From the NCBI GenBank assembly GCA_949752795.1, contig OX457058.1, positions 164,736,223 through 164,800,222 of the forward strand: a stretch of 64,000 nt of DNA, given 5' to 3'. The DNA comes from Hyperoodon ampullatus (taxonomy: Eukaryota; Chordata; Mammalia; Artiodactyla; Ziphiidae). A model generated the notes under the pieces. That model was not told the origin of the DNA. It saw only the letters and a list, made by a program, of their open reading frames with translations, and did no database searches. The first letter of the stretch is position 1. Every line of letters begins with the position of its first letter. Positions 22,655 through 34,985 of this stretch are shown here, in pieces. A program made the position numbers and the translations under genes.

Positions 22655-23175
22655 ATGTAGTTCTAAATGTCCATCAACAGATGAATGGATAAAGAAGATG
22701 TGGTACAAATATACAGTGCAATACTACTCAGCCATAAGAAAGAATGAAATAACGCCATTGGCAGCAACATGGATGGACCTAGAGATTATCATACTAAGTG
22801 AAGTAAGTCAGAGAAAGACAAATATCATATGATACCACTTATATGTGGAATGTAAAAAAAAGATAAAAATGAACTTATTTACAAAACAGAAACAGACTTA
22901 CAGACTTAGAAAACAAATTTATGGTTACCAAAGGGGAAGGAGGGAGGGATAAATTAGGGGGTTGGGATTAATAGATTCACACTACTATACATAAAATAGA
23001 TGAACAACAATGACCTACTGTATAGCACAGGGAGCTATATTCAATAACTTGTAATAACCTATAATGGAAAATAATATGTCAAAGAATATATATATATTTA
23101 TATATAAGTGAATCACTTTGCTGTACACCTGAAACTAATCACAACATTGTAAATCAACTAAACTTGAATTTTTAA
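22655..23175 (+). mobile_element. L1 3' end, 5'-truncated
   Basis: Starts in the ORF2 C-terminus ([20 protein letters not shown]) and continues through the 3' UTR (gtgaagtaagtcagagaaag, ttatggttaccaaagggg, gctgtacacctgaaactaat) to cttgaatttttaaaaatc. The ORF2 tail is still open for about 70 codons to a stop near 22830. No clear target-site duplication. Confidence 0.92.
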
Positions 23176-23598
23176 AAATCTTTTGAAGACTGTGGTTTAT
23201 CAACTTTTCATCATGTTTTCATCATCATCTTGTTTCTATTTTACATTGAGAAGTAGACAAAATAATCATTTTATAAGGTGAAACAATGAGCATTTTCTGC
23301 AGTTTAAACATGTATTTATTGTTATGATTACAACACAGATTTAGACTTAGGAATCACAGAAAAATTTTATCCACAAGTTTACCCAAGGTAACTTGAAAAT
23401 TTGATAGCTCCTGAAAATAATCCAGTTATATTTTTCATATTAACCATCATTAACCTATTCCACTTGAGCTGCTCACAGGTGCTTTTCTGTCTAGGTAATG
23501 ACATCGTGGGGATAAGCATTGAGAACAGCTAGAAAGGAACACTTACGTGAAATATTTTGGTGGGGAGGGTACCAAGAGGGAGACCCATTTTTAGTTTT
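23176..23598. other. Unassigned sequence
   Basis: No gene or repeat recognised. Confidence 0.4.
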
Positions 23599-23609
23599 CA
23601 TTATTTCTT

Positions 23610-23822
23610 TTTTTTTTTTTTTTTTTTTTGCGGTACGCGGGCCTCTCACTGCTGTGGCCTCTCCCGTTGCAGAGCACAGGCTCCGGACACAAAGGCTCAG
23701 TGGCCATGGCTCACAGGCCCAGCCGCTCTGCAGCATGTGGGATCTTCCCGGACCGGGGCACGAACCCACGTCCCCTACATCAGCAGGTGGACTCTCAACC
23801 ACTGTGCCACCAGGGAAGCCCC
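23610..23822 (-). mobile_element. CHR-type SINE, short form, with target-site duplication
   Basis: Minus-strand copy with a left poly-T of about 20, then gcggtacgcgggcctctcac. Perfect 11-base duplication cattatttctt at 23599-23609 and 23823-23833. Confidence 0.95.
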
Positions 23823-23833
23823 CATTATTTCTT

Positions 23834-24394
23834 ATAAATACTTTGCTTAACTTCATCGAATTCTCAAGAGCTATGCATTTCACCATAATAGTGAGGGATA
23901 AAAGGGCAGGTCATGAAATGAAAATCAGACCCATGGTCTACAGATAATATATTTCAGGATACACCAGCAGGGGCCAAAATATCCTTATTTCCAGTGCCAT
24001 GCTTCATCTTTAACAGAAATATGTACAAGATAGAAAAGGAAAGAAAGGTGGGGGCGGGGTGGTGTTATTCCTTGATTTCATCAATTAAAAGACTCTGCCC
24101 TTGAGTCAGTATTTCAAATTGACTGGCCTGGAGAGAGGAGGTGTGGTTTATAACTCAGAGCAATGGACCACAGTAAGAACTGGAAAAGGTAAAGTGTTTA
24201 CCTTTCTTAGACGAAGTGGGAGTTGGGCTATGAAAAGGAGAAAATGGGAAAGGACAACTCTCTAATGTCAGGTAAGAGTACCCCAGGGGTCTGACAGCCC
24301 AATTGGAAGGCACTGGTCTGTATCTCTCAATTCAACTGCTAATTGTTTACTGACACTATCATTGTAAAATGCTTTACTCTTAAGACATTTTAAG
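23834..24394. other. Unassigned sequence
   Basis: No gene or repeat recognised. Confidence 0.4.
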
Positions 24395-24650
24395 AATCTT
24401 AAGTTCAAGGACCATTTCTTATAATCCATCCCCCACGATGCTGCACAGATAATAGGGGCCCAGCAATAACTATTTGTAGTTCACCCAATTATTCATTCAT
24501 TCATCCATGCATGCATTTGCCAAGGACCTATTGTGTATCAGATGCTAGTACAACAAGTAAGCCAATGAACATTTACTCTAACTTACTCTGTGACAGGCAC
24601 TGTACTAGACACCGGAGAGAAATAATGAACCAAACTGTACCTTTGAGAAA
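24395..24650. mobile_element. L2 LINE fragments in opposite orientations
   Basis: 24395-24510 reads as a sense L2 3' end (caaggaccatttcttataat to cattcattcattc). It is followed at about 24510-24650 by antisense L2 words (gacctattgtgtatcagatg, ctgtgacaggcactgtacta). Two relics meeting tail to tail; limits approximate. Confidence 0.6.
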
Positions 24651-24722
24651 TTAATTGATTAGCACCTCCTCTGTATATTTTTAGACTAAATTCCTGGGTC
24701 CCCTTTATTTAAAAATCTCTCT

Positions 24723-24986
24723 TTGTGACAAAGTGAGAGAGTGGCATGGACATATATACAGTACCAAACATAAAACCTATAGCTAGTGGGAAGCAGCCGC
24801 ATAGCACAGGGAGATCAGCTGGATGCTTTGTGACCACCTAGAGGGGTGGGATAGGGAGGGTGGGAGGGAGACTCAAGAAGGAAGAGATATGGGAACATAT
24901 GTATATGTATAGCTGATTCACTTTGTTATAAAGCAGAAACTAACACACCATTGTAAAGCAATTATACTCCAATAAAGATGTTAAAA
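24723..24986 (+). mobile_element. L1 3' UTR, strongly 5'-truncated, with target-site duplication
   Basis: Only about 264 bases of the L1 3' UTR (gaagcagccgcatagcacag, tatagctgattcactttgtt, caataaagatgtt plus A tail). Perfect 12-base duplication aaaaatctctct at 24711-24722 and 24987-24998. Confidence 0.93.
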
Positions 24987-25084
24987 AAAAATCTCTCTGA
25001 TTCCGGTCTCACTATCACTTTTTTTGCTTTATGTACGTATGAATTGAGGAGAAGTAAATATGAAACAATTCTTACCCCACAGCC

Positions 25085-25140
25085 CACACAAAAAGAGGTC
25101 ATGGGCCAGATTTAACCCATGGACCATAAATTGTTGACCC
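25085..25140. mobile_element. hAT-type MER fragment
   Basis: gtcatgggccagatttaacc, then ccataaattgttgaccc, resembles one end of the family seen at 14935-15137. Only one end survives. Confidence 0.5.
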
Positions 25141-26089
25141 GTTACTTAATAAAAGTAGAAAAAGAAAGAAAACCAGGGAACAAATTTTCCATAGCAACGA
25201 TTAAGTTGTGTGTGCTGATACACAAGTACTAGTTTTGCATCATTGTCCAAAGAGAAAGGAAAGACTAACAGTTGTGATTTGCAGTTTATCTGAGAAGAAA
25301 TGGTTGATAGGAACATCATGTTCTGAGCCAACTGTGAAGGTTAGAGGTTGCAGAAGGAAAACAAGACAAGGTAGATAAATAGGGTAATGAGCCATTCGAT
25401 TGTCAGGACTTTTTAATGCCTGTACCACAACTAGGCTCATTTCTCTTATTACTTGGCTGAAGAATGGCTACCATCAAGGTGACTATCACAGGAAATTCAC
25501 CACTGAAAATGGTTTGGTTTAAAATTCTTTCTCCTTCTCTGACATGACGATACATCAGAAAGTATTGTTTTGAATTGAGTCTTTCAGTATGAAAATGTGC
25601 ATATCTCTGAAGAACGTGCTATTATTGCTCTTTTCTTTTTTTCTTTTGGTTTTAGGCAATGTATTGGCTTCCTGATATGATAATATCAGTCTCCTGATGT
25701 TAGTCTCCTCCTCTCTTCCCCTTCCCCCACCAACACTTGCACATCCTCCATCCTCATCTCCTCCTGCTCAACATGTTACATCAGTGCTTCTAAAATTATG
25801 AGTCTATATGCTATTTAGGAATAAGACACGTGGCAAACTATAACATGTTGTCTTTTTTTTCTTTTCTGAAACCCATCTTGCTTTTTCCTTGAGGTAATTA
25901 TTATCTTCCTTCCACCCCTTAGTTTCTGTGTTCTTATCAATAATTCAACTTCCCAATTATTTCCTAAGACCATCTCTTTCTTGTAACAACTTGCCAGATG
26001 AATCCCAGAATGGCCAACACACATCAACACTAATTCTTTGTAACCAGTTCTCCTTGGGCTGCTGGCTCCCACATCTCATAGTTTAAGTT
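25141..26089. other. Unassigned sequence
   Basis: No gene or repeat recognised. A cytosine/thymine-rich tract (cctcctctcttccccttccc) lies near 25707-25730. Confidence 0.4.
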
Positions 26090-26480
26090 TCTGTTACATC
26101 AGCATCCACTTTCTCTGAGTGTGAGAAAGCAACACTAGTTGCTACAATAGACAAAACCCAAATCTCAATGGTTCAACTTAATAATATTTTTTCTCACTCA
26201 TGTCACGGTCCAGGGCAGATCAGGTGGCTCTCCATCTCATAGAAAGCCATCTGGAACTCAAGGCCTCAAAGTGACCATGGAAAGGAAGGAAACCAGAAGA
26301 TCATTCTGGATATTTTTCTATCCAGACCTCATAGAGGGGTTATATCACTTCTTCCCACATTCCATTGTCCAGGATTCGTTCACATGGCTTCAATATAACT
26401 GCAAGGGATCTTGGGATATGTAGTCTTCCTGTGTGCTAGGAAGAAGAAATGGTCTGGGGAACACAGAGCACTGACTGACA
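26090..26480 (-). mobile_element. Old LTR-like repeat, same type as 2890-3340
   Basis: aaatctcaatggttcaactt, ctcactcatgtcacggtcca, cttcttcccacattccattg and gggatatgtagtcttcctgt are in the order of an antisense solo LTR of the MaLR-like type. Followed by a T-run at 26506-26530. Confidence 0.55.
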
Positions 26481-26574
26481 CACCATGTCTTCTGATTACT
26501 TGGTGCTTTTTTTTTTTTTTTTTTTTTTTTAAACGGAGCACATCCTCCAGTAACTTCCTGAGAAGCATTATAGA

Positions 26575-26770
26575 GAGGTAAAATTTTGGGCACTTCCCAT
26601 GTCTGAAAATTTCTGTATTCTAGCCACACGTGCATTAATACCATGTTTGGGTATAAAATTCTTGGTTGGAAATTTGGTTTCCCCCGGAATTTTGTAGCCA
26701 TTGCTCTAGTATCTTCTAGCTTCCTATGTTTGTGTGTCTTTGAGAATCAGATGTCACTGAATCCCTCCTC
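26575..26770 (-). mobile_element. Possible old L1/HAL1 ORF1 fragment
   Basis: The plus-strand words ataaaattcttggttggaaa and ttgctctagtatcttctagc resemble the antisense of ORF1 in ancient L1/HAL1 elements. The minus frame (FRGKPNFQPRILYPN) is compatible. Weak evidence. Confidence 0.4.
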
Positions 26771-26959
26771 TTCACTGACAGAAAACAAGTGACACTATAA
26801 CTGGACTATTTAAGGCATGATTATGTTTGTGTGCTTCCTGCCAAAAGAGTCGTTAATTGTACTGACCGGTTGTTTCAGAATTGTGTAAGACAGTCTCAAA
26901 AGTACATAACCAAAAGAGCTGAAATTCTGCCTCTGCTCAGACTTCTTATGATTCCTGGT

Positions 26960-27562
26960 GGTAAGGACCAACTGAAAGAAAAATTTCTGAGCTCTCAAAA
27001 ATTACTGATCAAAAAAATTTCCATCTGGACATGTCCCTTATGTATCACTACTCTGATGGAAGTGACATTGAGGCATACTGTATACGTCAACCATGGGTCA
27101 GTGAGGGCAGAGAAGAAGCCATCACTGTGAGAATGGGAGGAACTGGTTTCGTCAAGAGACCCCTAACAAGTGAAGAGAAGCCGCAGCCAGCAGCCAAGAC
27201 ACAGCCCCTAGAGGGACATGATGAATCCAGCAGATTTCAACCAGCATTAAACACTGAAAGCTGTCAGACCTGTTGAGAAGAAGTTCCCAGAGAGCATGAC
27301 AATTGAAATTCAGAAAGCCAGCAGAGCAGTGAATCCAGGTAGTCTATTGTTTGAAGTAGACTACTCCAGTGAGCATTTGAGGATAAACCAATCAGGGTCT
27401 ATCCTTCTGGAAGAGCAAAAATATCTAATAAATTCGTCATCTGGCCAAGCAACTATGGGGTCGGGGCATACTGATCCCAGCAAGGAGATCAGGGGAGCTC
27501 ATCTTGAATCCAGGTCGACGTCAGTCTTCAATGACCTTTGCCCTGGTTTCTTGGCCCTTTGA
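26960..27562 (+). pseudogene. Unidentified protein-like sequence, frameshifted
   Basis: From about 26965 one frame is open for about 100 codons to a TGA at 27274. It reads unlike repeat sequence: ERKISELSKITDQKN, MSLMYHYSDGSDIEAYC, QPWVSEGREEAITVRMGGTG, then a polar stretch rich in E, P, K, Q. Near 27270 the reading seems to pass to another frame (VEKKFPESMTIEIQKASRAV, SLLFEVDYSSEHLRINQSG, ILLEEQ) that stays open to 27562. I do not recognise the family; the alternating short hydrophobic and Gly/Ser phrases suggest a beta-rich repeat protein, which is inference. No clear splice sites bound it. It may be a decayed gene, a processed-copy fragment or chance. The frame next to it at 28538-29011 may belong to the same relic. 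Confidence 0.3.
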
Positions 27563-27675
27563 GAATCTCTGTTTAAAAGACCACATCAAGGCCACGTGTT
27601 TTGACTTCCCCCTCATTGTCAGTTGCTTAAAACAAAAATAACAGTCCAGACTCCCTGCCTTTAAAAGTAAAGGAG

Positions 27676-28011
27676 GGACTGCCCTGGTGGTACAGTGGTT
27701 AAGAATCCGCCTGCTAATCCAGGGGACACAGGTTCGAGCCCTGGTCCAGAAAGATCCCACATGCTGCGGAGCAACTAAGACCCTGTGCCACAACTGCTTA
27801 GCCTGCACTCTAGGGCCCGTGTGCCGCAACTACTGAGCCCACATGCCTAGAGCCCGTGCTCCAAAACAAGAGAAACCACCGCAATGAGAAGTGCATGTAC
27901 CTCAATGAAAAATAGCCCCCACTATTCTTTCTCTACCGCAACTAGAGAAAGCCTGCATGCAGCAACGAAGACCCATCCCAGCCATAAATAAATAATAAAA
28001 TTGTTATTAAA
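27676..28011 (+). mobile_element. CHR-type SINE, long form, with target-site duplication
   Basis: Head gggactgccctggtggtaca, B box ggttcgagccc, extended 3' half (ctagagaaagcctgcatgca) and an aataaataataaa tail. Perfect 13-base duplication aaaagtaaaggag at 27663-27675 and 28012-28024. It separates two protein-like stretches of the surrounding unidentified region, so it is younger than that region. Confidence 0.95.
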
Positions 28012-28024
28012 AAAAGTAAAGGAG

Positions 28025-28537
28025 ATTTATTAATTTGGGACAAACAGGAGCCAATTGCTATAGAAATTTTTGGTACCAACTGAAGTCAAAACTAGGTATA
28101 AGCTGGCCAACCTAGCCTCTTAGAACCGTGTCTGAGTTTTCTCCAGGATGAGAGAAAGGCAGAACTGAATCCTCAGTAAGAAATTCAAGCTACAAAAAAT
28201 AAAAAGATTTTACATTTTTTTTCCTACAGTTCCTACAAAACCAGGGACTTCCATCCAAGACACCCACTGAGCATCATCCACTGTCTTTACTGGGTACACA
28301 TTGCTGTGGTTCTTCCAACTGCTAACTTTTTCCACTCTTGGGAGCCTGGAGCATGTCTCCCATGCTTTTCTCATACCATCAGAAAAAAAGTTCAACTCAA
28401 TCTAAAAGCAATTTAAAATATTGTGTTAGTAATGACAAATCTGTCTAGCTCCAGAGAAAAAAAATAAAATGAACAAAAGCCAGATTTTAGTGGTTGAGTT
28501 TGAAATTAAGGAAAAGACCTTATGAACTGGAATTTGG
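28025..28537. other. Unassigned sequence with a strong splice-acceptor-like site
   Basis: At 28213-28229 the sequence acattttttttcctacag is a textbook pyrimidine tract plus AG. The following 150 bases have no recognisable coding frame, so it is not claimed as an exon. Confidence 0.3.
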
Positions 28538-29011
28538 GTGTTAGGACCTGTCTTCTCCCAAAACAAAAGGCAACATAAACATAGCTTCCAGAAAGGCTCT
28601 AATACCCTTTGTGTAACAGCTCCCTCTGGCTTTAAATTGCTTAACAATATATTTGACTTTGAGCCTCAGGTTTTGTTGGAAGTCCATGGCAGTGTTGGAA
28701 AGAGAACCCAGGATCCCTCACTTCTGAAACCGTACTCATCTCTTTCTCCTGTCTCTGCCTCTGCCTCTGCAAAGAGGAAGTATGACTCAAACAATGCTTT
28801 GGCATCAACAGAAGAAAGGACTCTAGAAGAACAGTTCCAATCAGTCTTTGAGGACCTTAGGAATGCCTTACTATTCTTTGGAAAATATCCTCTTGAGTCT
28901 TTAACATGGTGCTGCCAGCACACAGCAAAGAAAATGGTCTTCAGGTTGAGATATGGTCAAGGAGAGCAATATATGGAAAAGAAAGCGACCCAGCCAGGAC
29001 CATTAGCATAA
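28538..29011 (+). other. Unidentified 157-codon open frame
   Basis: Open from an ATG at 28538 to TGA... at 29011, outside any repeat that I recognise. The reading includes SGFKLLNNIFDFEPQVLLEV, a Ser-rich stretch (SLSPVSASASAKRK) and an acidic-amphipathic part (STEERTLEEQFQSVFEDLRN). A partly overlapping antisense frame (28666-28923) exists. No domain is recognised, no Kozak-type context is evident and no upstream promoter is visible. It may be the downstream part of the same decayed gene as 26960-27562, or chance. An AATAAA-type signal occurs farther on at about 29626. Confidence 0.25.
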
Positions 29012-32000
29012 ATGATTATTAATCTGCCATTCACAAAGGAAGCTTCCATATTGTTGAGGCTTCTGTATTTTGTTTGTGTGTGCTTTATTGTGAGGCTCCT
29101 AAAGTGAGCTCTGAGAAGAAAGAAAATGCTCTTGCAGCAGAGGAGACAACACCTTGCCTGCTTTTGATTCTTAGTATGAACACAGATAATAAAAGAGAGT
29201 TTCTGGATTCTTCTTGGGGGTTTTCAGTGGAAGGGGTCAGAAAAGTTCCCAAAGGCATCACTGGTTTTTGGCTGTCCACAGGAGCTCAGTTTGATCCTTT
29301 TGACCCTTCAAAGTGAGTCCTTCCTATGGAGAAAACAGCTTCGGCAAACATTGGACTTTTCATCCTAATTGGGGGAGGGGGAAGCCATGTGAGTCCACGG
29401 AGAAGGGCTGAAAACTACCTTGGAAAAAATCCAGCCAGAGCTCAGAGAGTTCTCCTGGCTCTAGGGAGGATAGGATGGTCTGGCGTGGGTCTTCCCTCTT
29501 ACACTCTTGCCTTGGAAAGCACTGTGCTCTGTTCCCCTTGGGCGAATTCTTGCCAACCCTTAAATACCCAGAGTGGAGATACCCATTTTGTGCCTGAAGC
29601 TACCACTATCTTGGTAGGTGTATGAAATAAAGCCAGTGTAGCTAACAGCAAGCTAATGTAGCAAGCTGCATTAGTACACCTGGAATGCAGATTTTTTTAT
29701 CAGGTTTATATAGGGTTTAACTGGGTATGATATAAGTGGGAAATTCTTTTTTCTCCCACCAATACCTGGGTCAGATTCCATCACGTTCAAGTCAATTTCA
29801 GCTGTTAAAAAACAGTCTCATATTCAGGAATTCAAAAATCCAGTCCAGAATCAAAACTTTCTAAATCAAAACTGTAAACTTGTGTTCAATTAAATCTTCT
29901 TTCTCCATGCAACTCAGGCTTGATTTCACGTTTTGGGAATCAGCATCTTTGGAGGGGTCGTTGGCCTTCTCTCTCAGCAATACCTCCTACACCAGCTCAA
30001 TCTACCCAGTGTCTGCTTTTTGGTTCTCCAGGTACCAAAGAGATGAGAAGGAAGAGATCAAAGGAATTTTTACTTAATTTGTGCTGTTTCAGTGCCTTGA
30101 TGTGCCTCTGTCATATAAGTACTGGCTTTATTTTGTGGGCAGCAGTTAAGGGTGTGTTGAAGACCATTTAGGGCTCCTCCTTGCGGCAAGCAATTCTTCC
30201 CCTGGCTGAGTCTCTATGACCCCAGCTCCATCAGTTCCTGCCCTGGCAGTGTATCTCTGGGGTCTGCTTACTCGAGAAAACAGGCTTCTTAGACAGGATC
30301 TTTTCAAGACAACGTGTGCCCAGATCCGTTTACATGTCTGCCTGATGCTTTGGGGATACATTCTTGCCCCACAAAGCAGTGAAGTGCAGCTTGCTTAGCC
30401 ACTGAACTTGCCCCTGTGAGCTGCCCCAGCCAACCTCCCACCTTTAGACTTCTCCAGGGGACACCTGTCAATCTTTCTAGAGAACTCTGTGCTCAAACAG
30501 ACAAGCTAATGAATTTCTGAACCCCAACTGGCATTCAGCCAGGGAATGTGACATGGTCACCCCTTCTAACAGAAAACACCAAAGTCTGAGAAGTTCTGGT
30601 GGTTTTATTAGGTCTTCTTCATTTGGCTAATGAATGAGAGCAAAAAGTAGCAACACCCTCTCCTCTCCTCTTTTCCCTTCCCTAAGGAGAAGACCCATAG
30701 CTGGCTTTACCCCTTCAAATGCCCTTCAAAATAATTCACCCAATAAATGACAATCTTCCAATAAGATGGACCTGGTTGATGGGTGCAGGTGTTCAAAGAA
30801 CAACTCTGGTTCCTCTTTGGTAAATTCTGAATGAATGTGGAGCTATTTATTTATTTAGCCCATTGCCCTCAACATTAAGGCTTTAGCTGAGATTCCAGTG
30901 CAGAGAGAAAAGTCTCTTTTCATAGGCCATTTCATGGATTCCGCCTCTTTGTGAATGAGGTCTACCTCTACCAGCATAAAAAAAAAAAAATCACAAGATG
31001 AGGTGACACAGTGAGGTGTCCACTTCAAACAGTCATCTCCCCATCTCTCCTGGGTTTCTCTTTGGCTATGCCAAGGAGTCCTCAGCACTGACCCTCCACT
31101 CAAAGTCACATGTCTAGCCCCAGTGCTATGAACTTTGATCCCTGTTCAGGAGGTTAGGTATCCTTCTCCCAAAGGCACAATAACCAATTTTCAAGGGGGC
31201 TTCAGACACCTGGGTGCGTCTTCAGCCTTTACTTCCATAAGGCACTGAAGCATCGTATTGTGAAACCTGGCTACTTACACATGAAAAATTGAAATCATTT
31301 AACCAGCAGCATACATTGGCTCATTGAACACGAAGTGTTTCTTCTAACCCCAAAGGACATCATCAGAAGTAGTCAACCTAAGGCACACCCAAAGATAAGC
31401 GATAACGTGGAACTTTATGACTAGCATCCACTTTCAGTTACCCCTTTGTGATTTATTGAGAGGAAAATGTTCATCTTATCCAGGCTCAGTTTATGCGTGG
31501 CTCACCTACCATTTGTGTTGCTGTGACATCGCAGAATAAAATCTAACTTAATATCACTCCCCAAAACACAAGTAGACAGTTGATTTTGCTCAGGGAAAAA
31601 GTGATATAGTACATCCTAAAGTCAAATGCAAATTGTTTACAGAAATTCTGTTAACATTAAACTGCCTGCAAGTAACATAGTGAATCTGAAAGGAAAAACC
31701 AAAGCATGCACAGGTTTGAATTTTTTACACATCAAAGCTATTGAAAGTTAGAGTGACAGGGATATATCATGACCACAGTATAAGGCAGGTTCGACCTTTC
31801 CTCCTTCAGAGTTCCCAGCACTGACAAAACAAGTGCAGGAATGAATTGCCAACTGGGGTCCACTCTGAACACTCAGAAGAGTAATGGGGGCCGTGAAAAG
31901 GATGTGCTGAGCAGGAGGGAAGGGGCTGGGCCTCAGCCAGGGCACACCCCTAGGACATGTTCCATCCAGTCTGGGCCAGCTCCCCAGTATTGGTGCTAGA

Positions 32001-32594
32001 AAGGGCGGGGGCGGGGTGTGGAGAGCAGCTGAGAGGGCTGGGCACTCAGGCTATGTCTGTCCTCACCCAGTACCTCAGGGGCTGCCAGCTTCACCAGCCA
32101 TCAGACTAGGGACAAATAGAGGCAAGCCATTCACACTGCAGCTCTGTTCCTCGTGCTCTCTTGGGTACCCTCCTGGCCTCACCTCCCTTTCCAGCCCACT
32201 CCTGTTCCCTGGGTTTCACGGGTAAATGTTGTCTTCCATCTTTGGACTTTTTAAGAAAGGCTTTGAAAGACTCACATTGACTGATGCCTACTTTGGGTGG
32301 TCCAGTCTATTCCCCCCTCACCATCCTATCCTGCCCCTAGTGACTGCTGTGACAACTAGGACTATTCCCATCTGAGAGTGTCACCTCTGACCCATTCACA
32401 TCCTTGAAACTACTATCCCCTTCCCAGCTCTATTCTAAGCTAGGTGGACCTGATGTTCAAAATATTTAACAACCGGTATATGGTGCGGCCACCAACCAAT
32501 CAGAGCGGATTCCAACAGTAAACAATCAGCACGGAAGGGCTGGTAGGCACCTCCTGAATAAGGATCCCAAAGTGAGGATGAAGAAACTTAGGCC
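29012..32594. other. Unassigned sequence
   Basis: No repeat or gene that I can name over about 3.5 kb, which is unusual for this window. Frames are at most 99 codons (29326-29625), without motifs. AAATAAAG occurs at about 29626-29633. Low repeat content could mean old unique DNA, regulatory sequence or untranslated exon; the sequence alone does not decide. Confidence 0.35.
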
Positions 32595-32811
32595 AGGGCT
32601 TCCCTGGTGGCGCAGTGGTTGAGAATCCACCTGCCGATGCAGGGGACATGGGTTCATGCCCCGGTCCGCGAAGATCCCACATGCCGCAGAGCGGCTGGGC
32701 CCATGAGCCATGGCCGCTGAGCCTGCACGTCCGGAGCCTGTGCTCCGCAATGGGAGAGGCCACGACAGTGAGAGGCCCGCGTACCACAAAAAAAAAAAAA
32801 AAAAAAAAAAC
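32595..32811 (+). mobile_element. CHR-type SINE, short form, with target-site duplication
   Basis: Short form with an A tail of about 23. Perfect 13-base duplication agaaacttaggcc at 32582-32594 and 32812-32824. A few CpGs have decayed (catgggttcatgcc). Confidence 0.95.
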
Positions 32812-32824
32812 AGAAACTTAGGCC

Positions 32825-33714
32825 TGTGTTTAAGACCCATGGCTTTTCTTCCATTGTTAGCCTTTGTGTTCTTCAAGAACTCAAGACTGTCTACAATTAG
32901 AGCCAGCTTGACTGATTGCATCATTCACAGAGGGGAAAGCCTGGGTATGAGGGAACAAAAGGTGTCATGCCTATACTGGGAGGTTTTTTGGAGGGCTTGG
33001 GGGGTCGTTGAACTTTTTACTTAGGTAATATCCCCCTATAAATAAACATCTCCACACATGGAAATTTCAACAAGTGTATTTTTCTGAAATAACTTCCCTT
33101 CCAAAGGACAAGCACTTTCCATGTTGTCATCATACACTGAACTACTAGGAAATTCCAAGGAAACCCATCATTCTGAAGTAGGGCTTCTTCAACCTTCAGG
33201 GGACAGGTAGAAATAAACTAGCTGTCATGAACTCTCCTCCGTTACTGCCCCAACGGGATTGTGCCAGCTGTCTTCTTCCTCTCCAAATAAAGTAGACTGA
33301 TTGGCATCTGAGGGAGAAACCACATCACATAAAGATGCCCAAATATACGTTCTATTTTAGCAGGCAAAGTAAGAAGTCATGATTAAGACACCAGCCATGT
33401 CCTGGAAATAAATGCACACCCAGAGGTGTCTGGGAGCCTAAAGTATCATGAACACCAGCTGGCAATTCATTGCCAGGGAACGCTCTTCTTCTACTCAGTG
33501 TCTACAGTGTCTCTGTTACTGGCTAAATATACCCCGAATATAATTTAAATATAGATGTGCTATCTATTTCTCACATTCCCTGGGGCTTCCAGTGAAAGAC
33601 AAGGATCATCCCAACAGTCCTTGCCATCACAAGGTATTCATTGAGGAGAAACACTGGCTATATTAGTTCATCAGCATCCCACATCTGCTGAACTGGTCTG
33701 GATTTAGCATAGTT
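32825..33714. other. Unassigned sequence
   Basis: No gene or repeat recognised between the two SINEs. Confidence 0.4.
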
Positions 33715-33724
33715 AAAAATCACT

Positions 33725-33927
33725 GGGCTTCCCTGGTGGCACAGTGGTTGAGAGTCCACCTGCCGATGCGGGGGGTGCGGGTTCGTGCCCTGGTCCGGGA
33801 GGATCCCACGTGCCGTGGAGCGGCAGGGCCCATGAGCTGTGGCCGCTGAGCCTGCGCGTCTGGAGCCTGTGCTCCGCAACGGAAGAGGCCACAGCAGTGA
33901 GAGGCCCGTGTATCACAAAAGAAAAAA
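33725..33927 (+). mobile_element. CHR-type SINE, short form, with target-site duplication
   Basis: Short form with a diagnostic ggggggtgcgggttcgtgcc variant before the B box and an A tail broken by one G. Duplication aaaaatcact at 33715-33724 and 33928-33937. Confidence 0.95.
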
Positions 33928-34985
33928 AAAAATCACTAATTTCTCCTCTCTCCAAAAAAAAAAAAATTCATGAATTTCTTGAATTATTTTTTACCATTGA
34001 ATTGGTATAGCAAAATGCATTTAAATCAGGACATTGAAAATAGTTGCAAAACTGCAGTTATAAACCTCTGTTTTTGCCATAAGGTTTTACCACTTTTGAA
34101 GCATTGGACTGAAATATGTATATATATACACACATATATATTTAGTGAAAGTAGTCAAATAATCCAAAATGCCAATGACTGCCAAAGGAGAGAAATTTAT
34201 TACTAGGGCTATATATCAGACACTGAGGGCCTTTCTCATTTAATTTAGCATTTTGTGGACTTCTCTGGGGTATAAAAAGAGGAAAGCTGTTGCATCAAAG
34301 AATAAGAGTGAATGAACAATCACATGACAAGAGTATTGGGCACAGTTTCAAATTTTTTTAGAAAACACCTAAGTACATAATCTGAGGCTAGCAGGGAAAT
34401 GGCCACTCAGGGCAATAAATAAGAAGCCAACTGCCGCTGGAGTCTCAGAATATGAAGAGAAATGCCAATTCATACAAGTTTTGTTTGACCCAATAATGGG
34501 CCAAATTTTATGCAGATTTCAAGAACCTGATACAGCTCTTAACTAGCTGTCTGTGCTTCTACACATAGGAAACATATCCATGGTTTTATAAGAAAATGCT
34601 CTGGCCCTAAGTTTTAAATCTCACCCAAAAGGCAGTTATTACTCTTAAAACTTTCTGTTACTCCTAAGTTAGTCATGTAGGCCAGGTATACAAGATTGTG
34701 CTCTGAATATTCACATGTTCCTCTGGCAGAGATTTAACTTTGGCTTTGAAATATGCCATTGATGAAGCTATAACCAAGAGCACAATTTGGATCAGAGACA
34801 GATTTGACCAAGCTGGGATCCAGGACCAAGTGCCTTGTAGGGGCAGGAATATAGAGGTGGATCAAAGAGCAGTCAGGATCAAAAACTAGGATTCAAAGGC
34901 TTAGTTCTCTTAAGTCAAGGCTCCAGATCAGGTCCCAGGCCAGATTGCAAGATGCACAAGGTACAGGTAGAAATGTATTCCCTGA

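Noticed and set aside
28213..28229. Splice acceptor of a real exon
   Set aside because: A good pyrimidine-AG site, but the downstream 150 bases carry stops in frames and no matching donor or conserved frame is visible.
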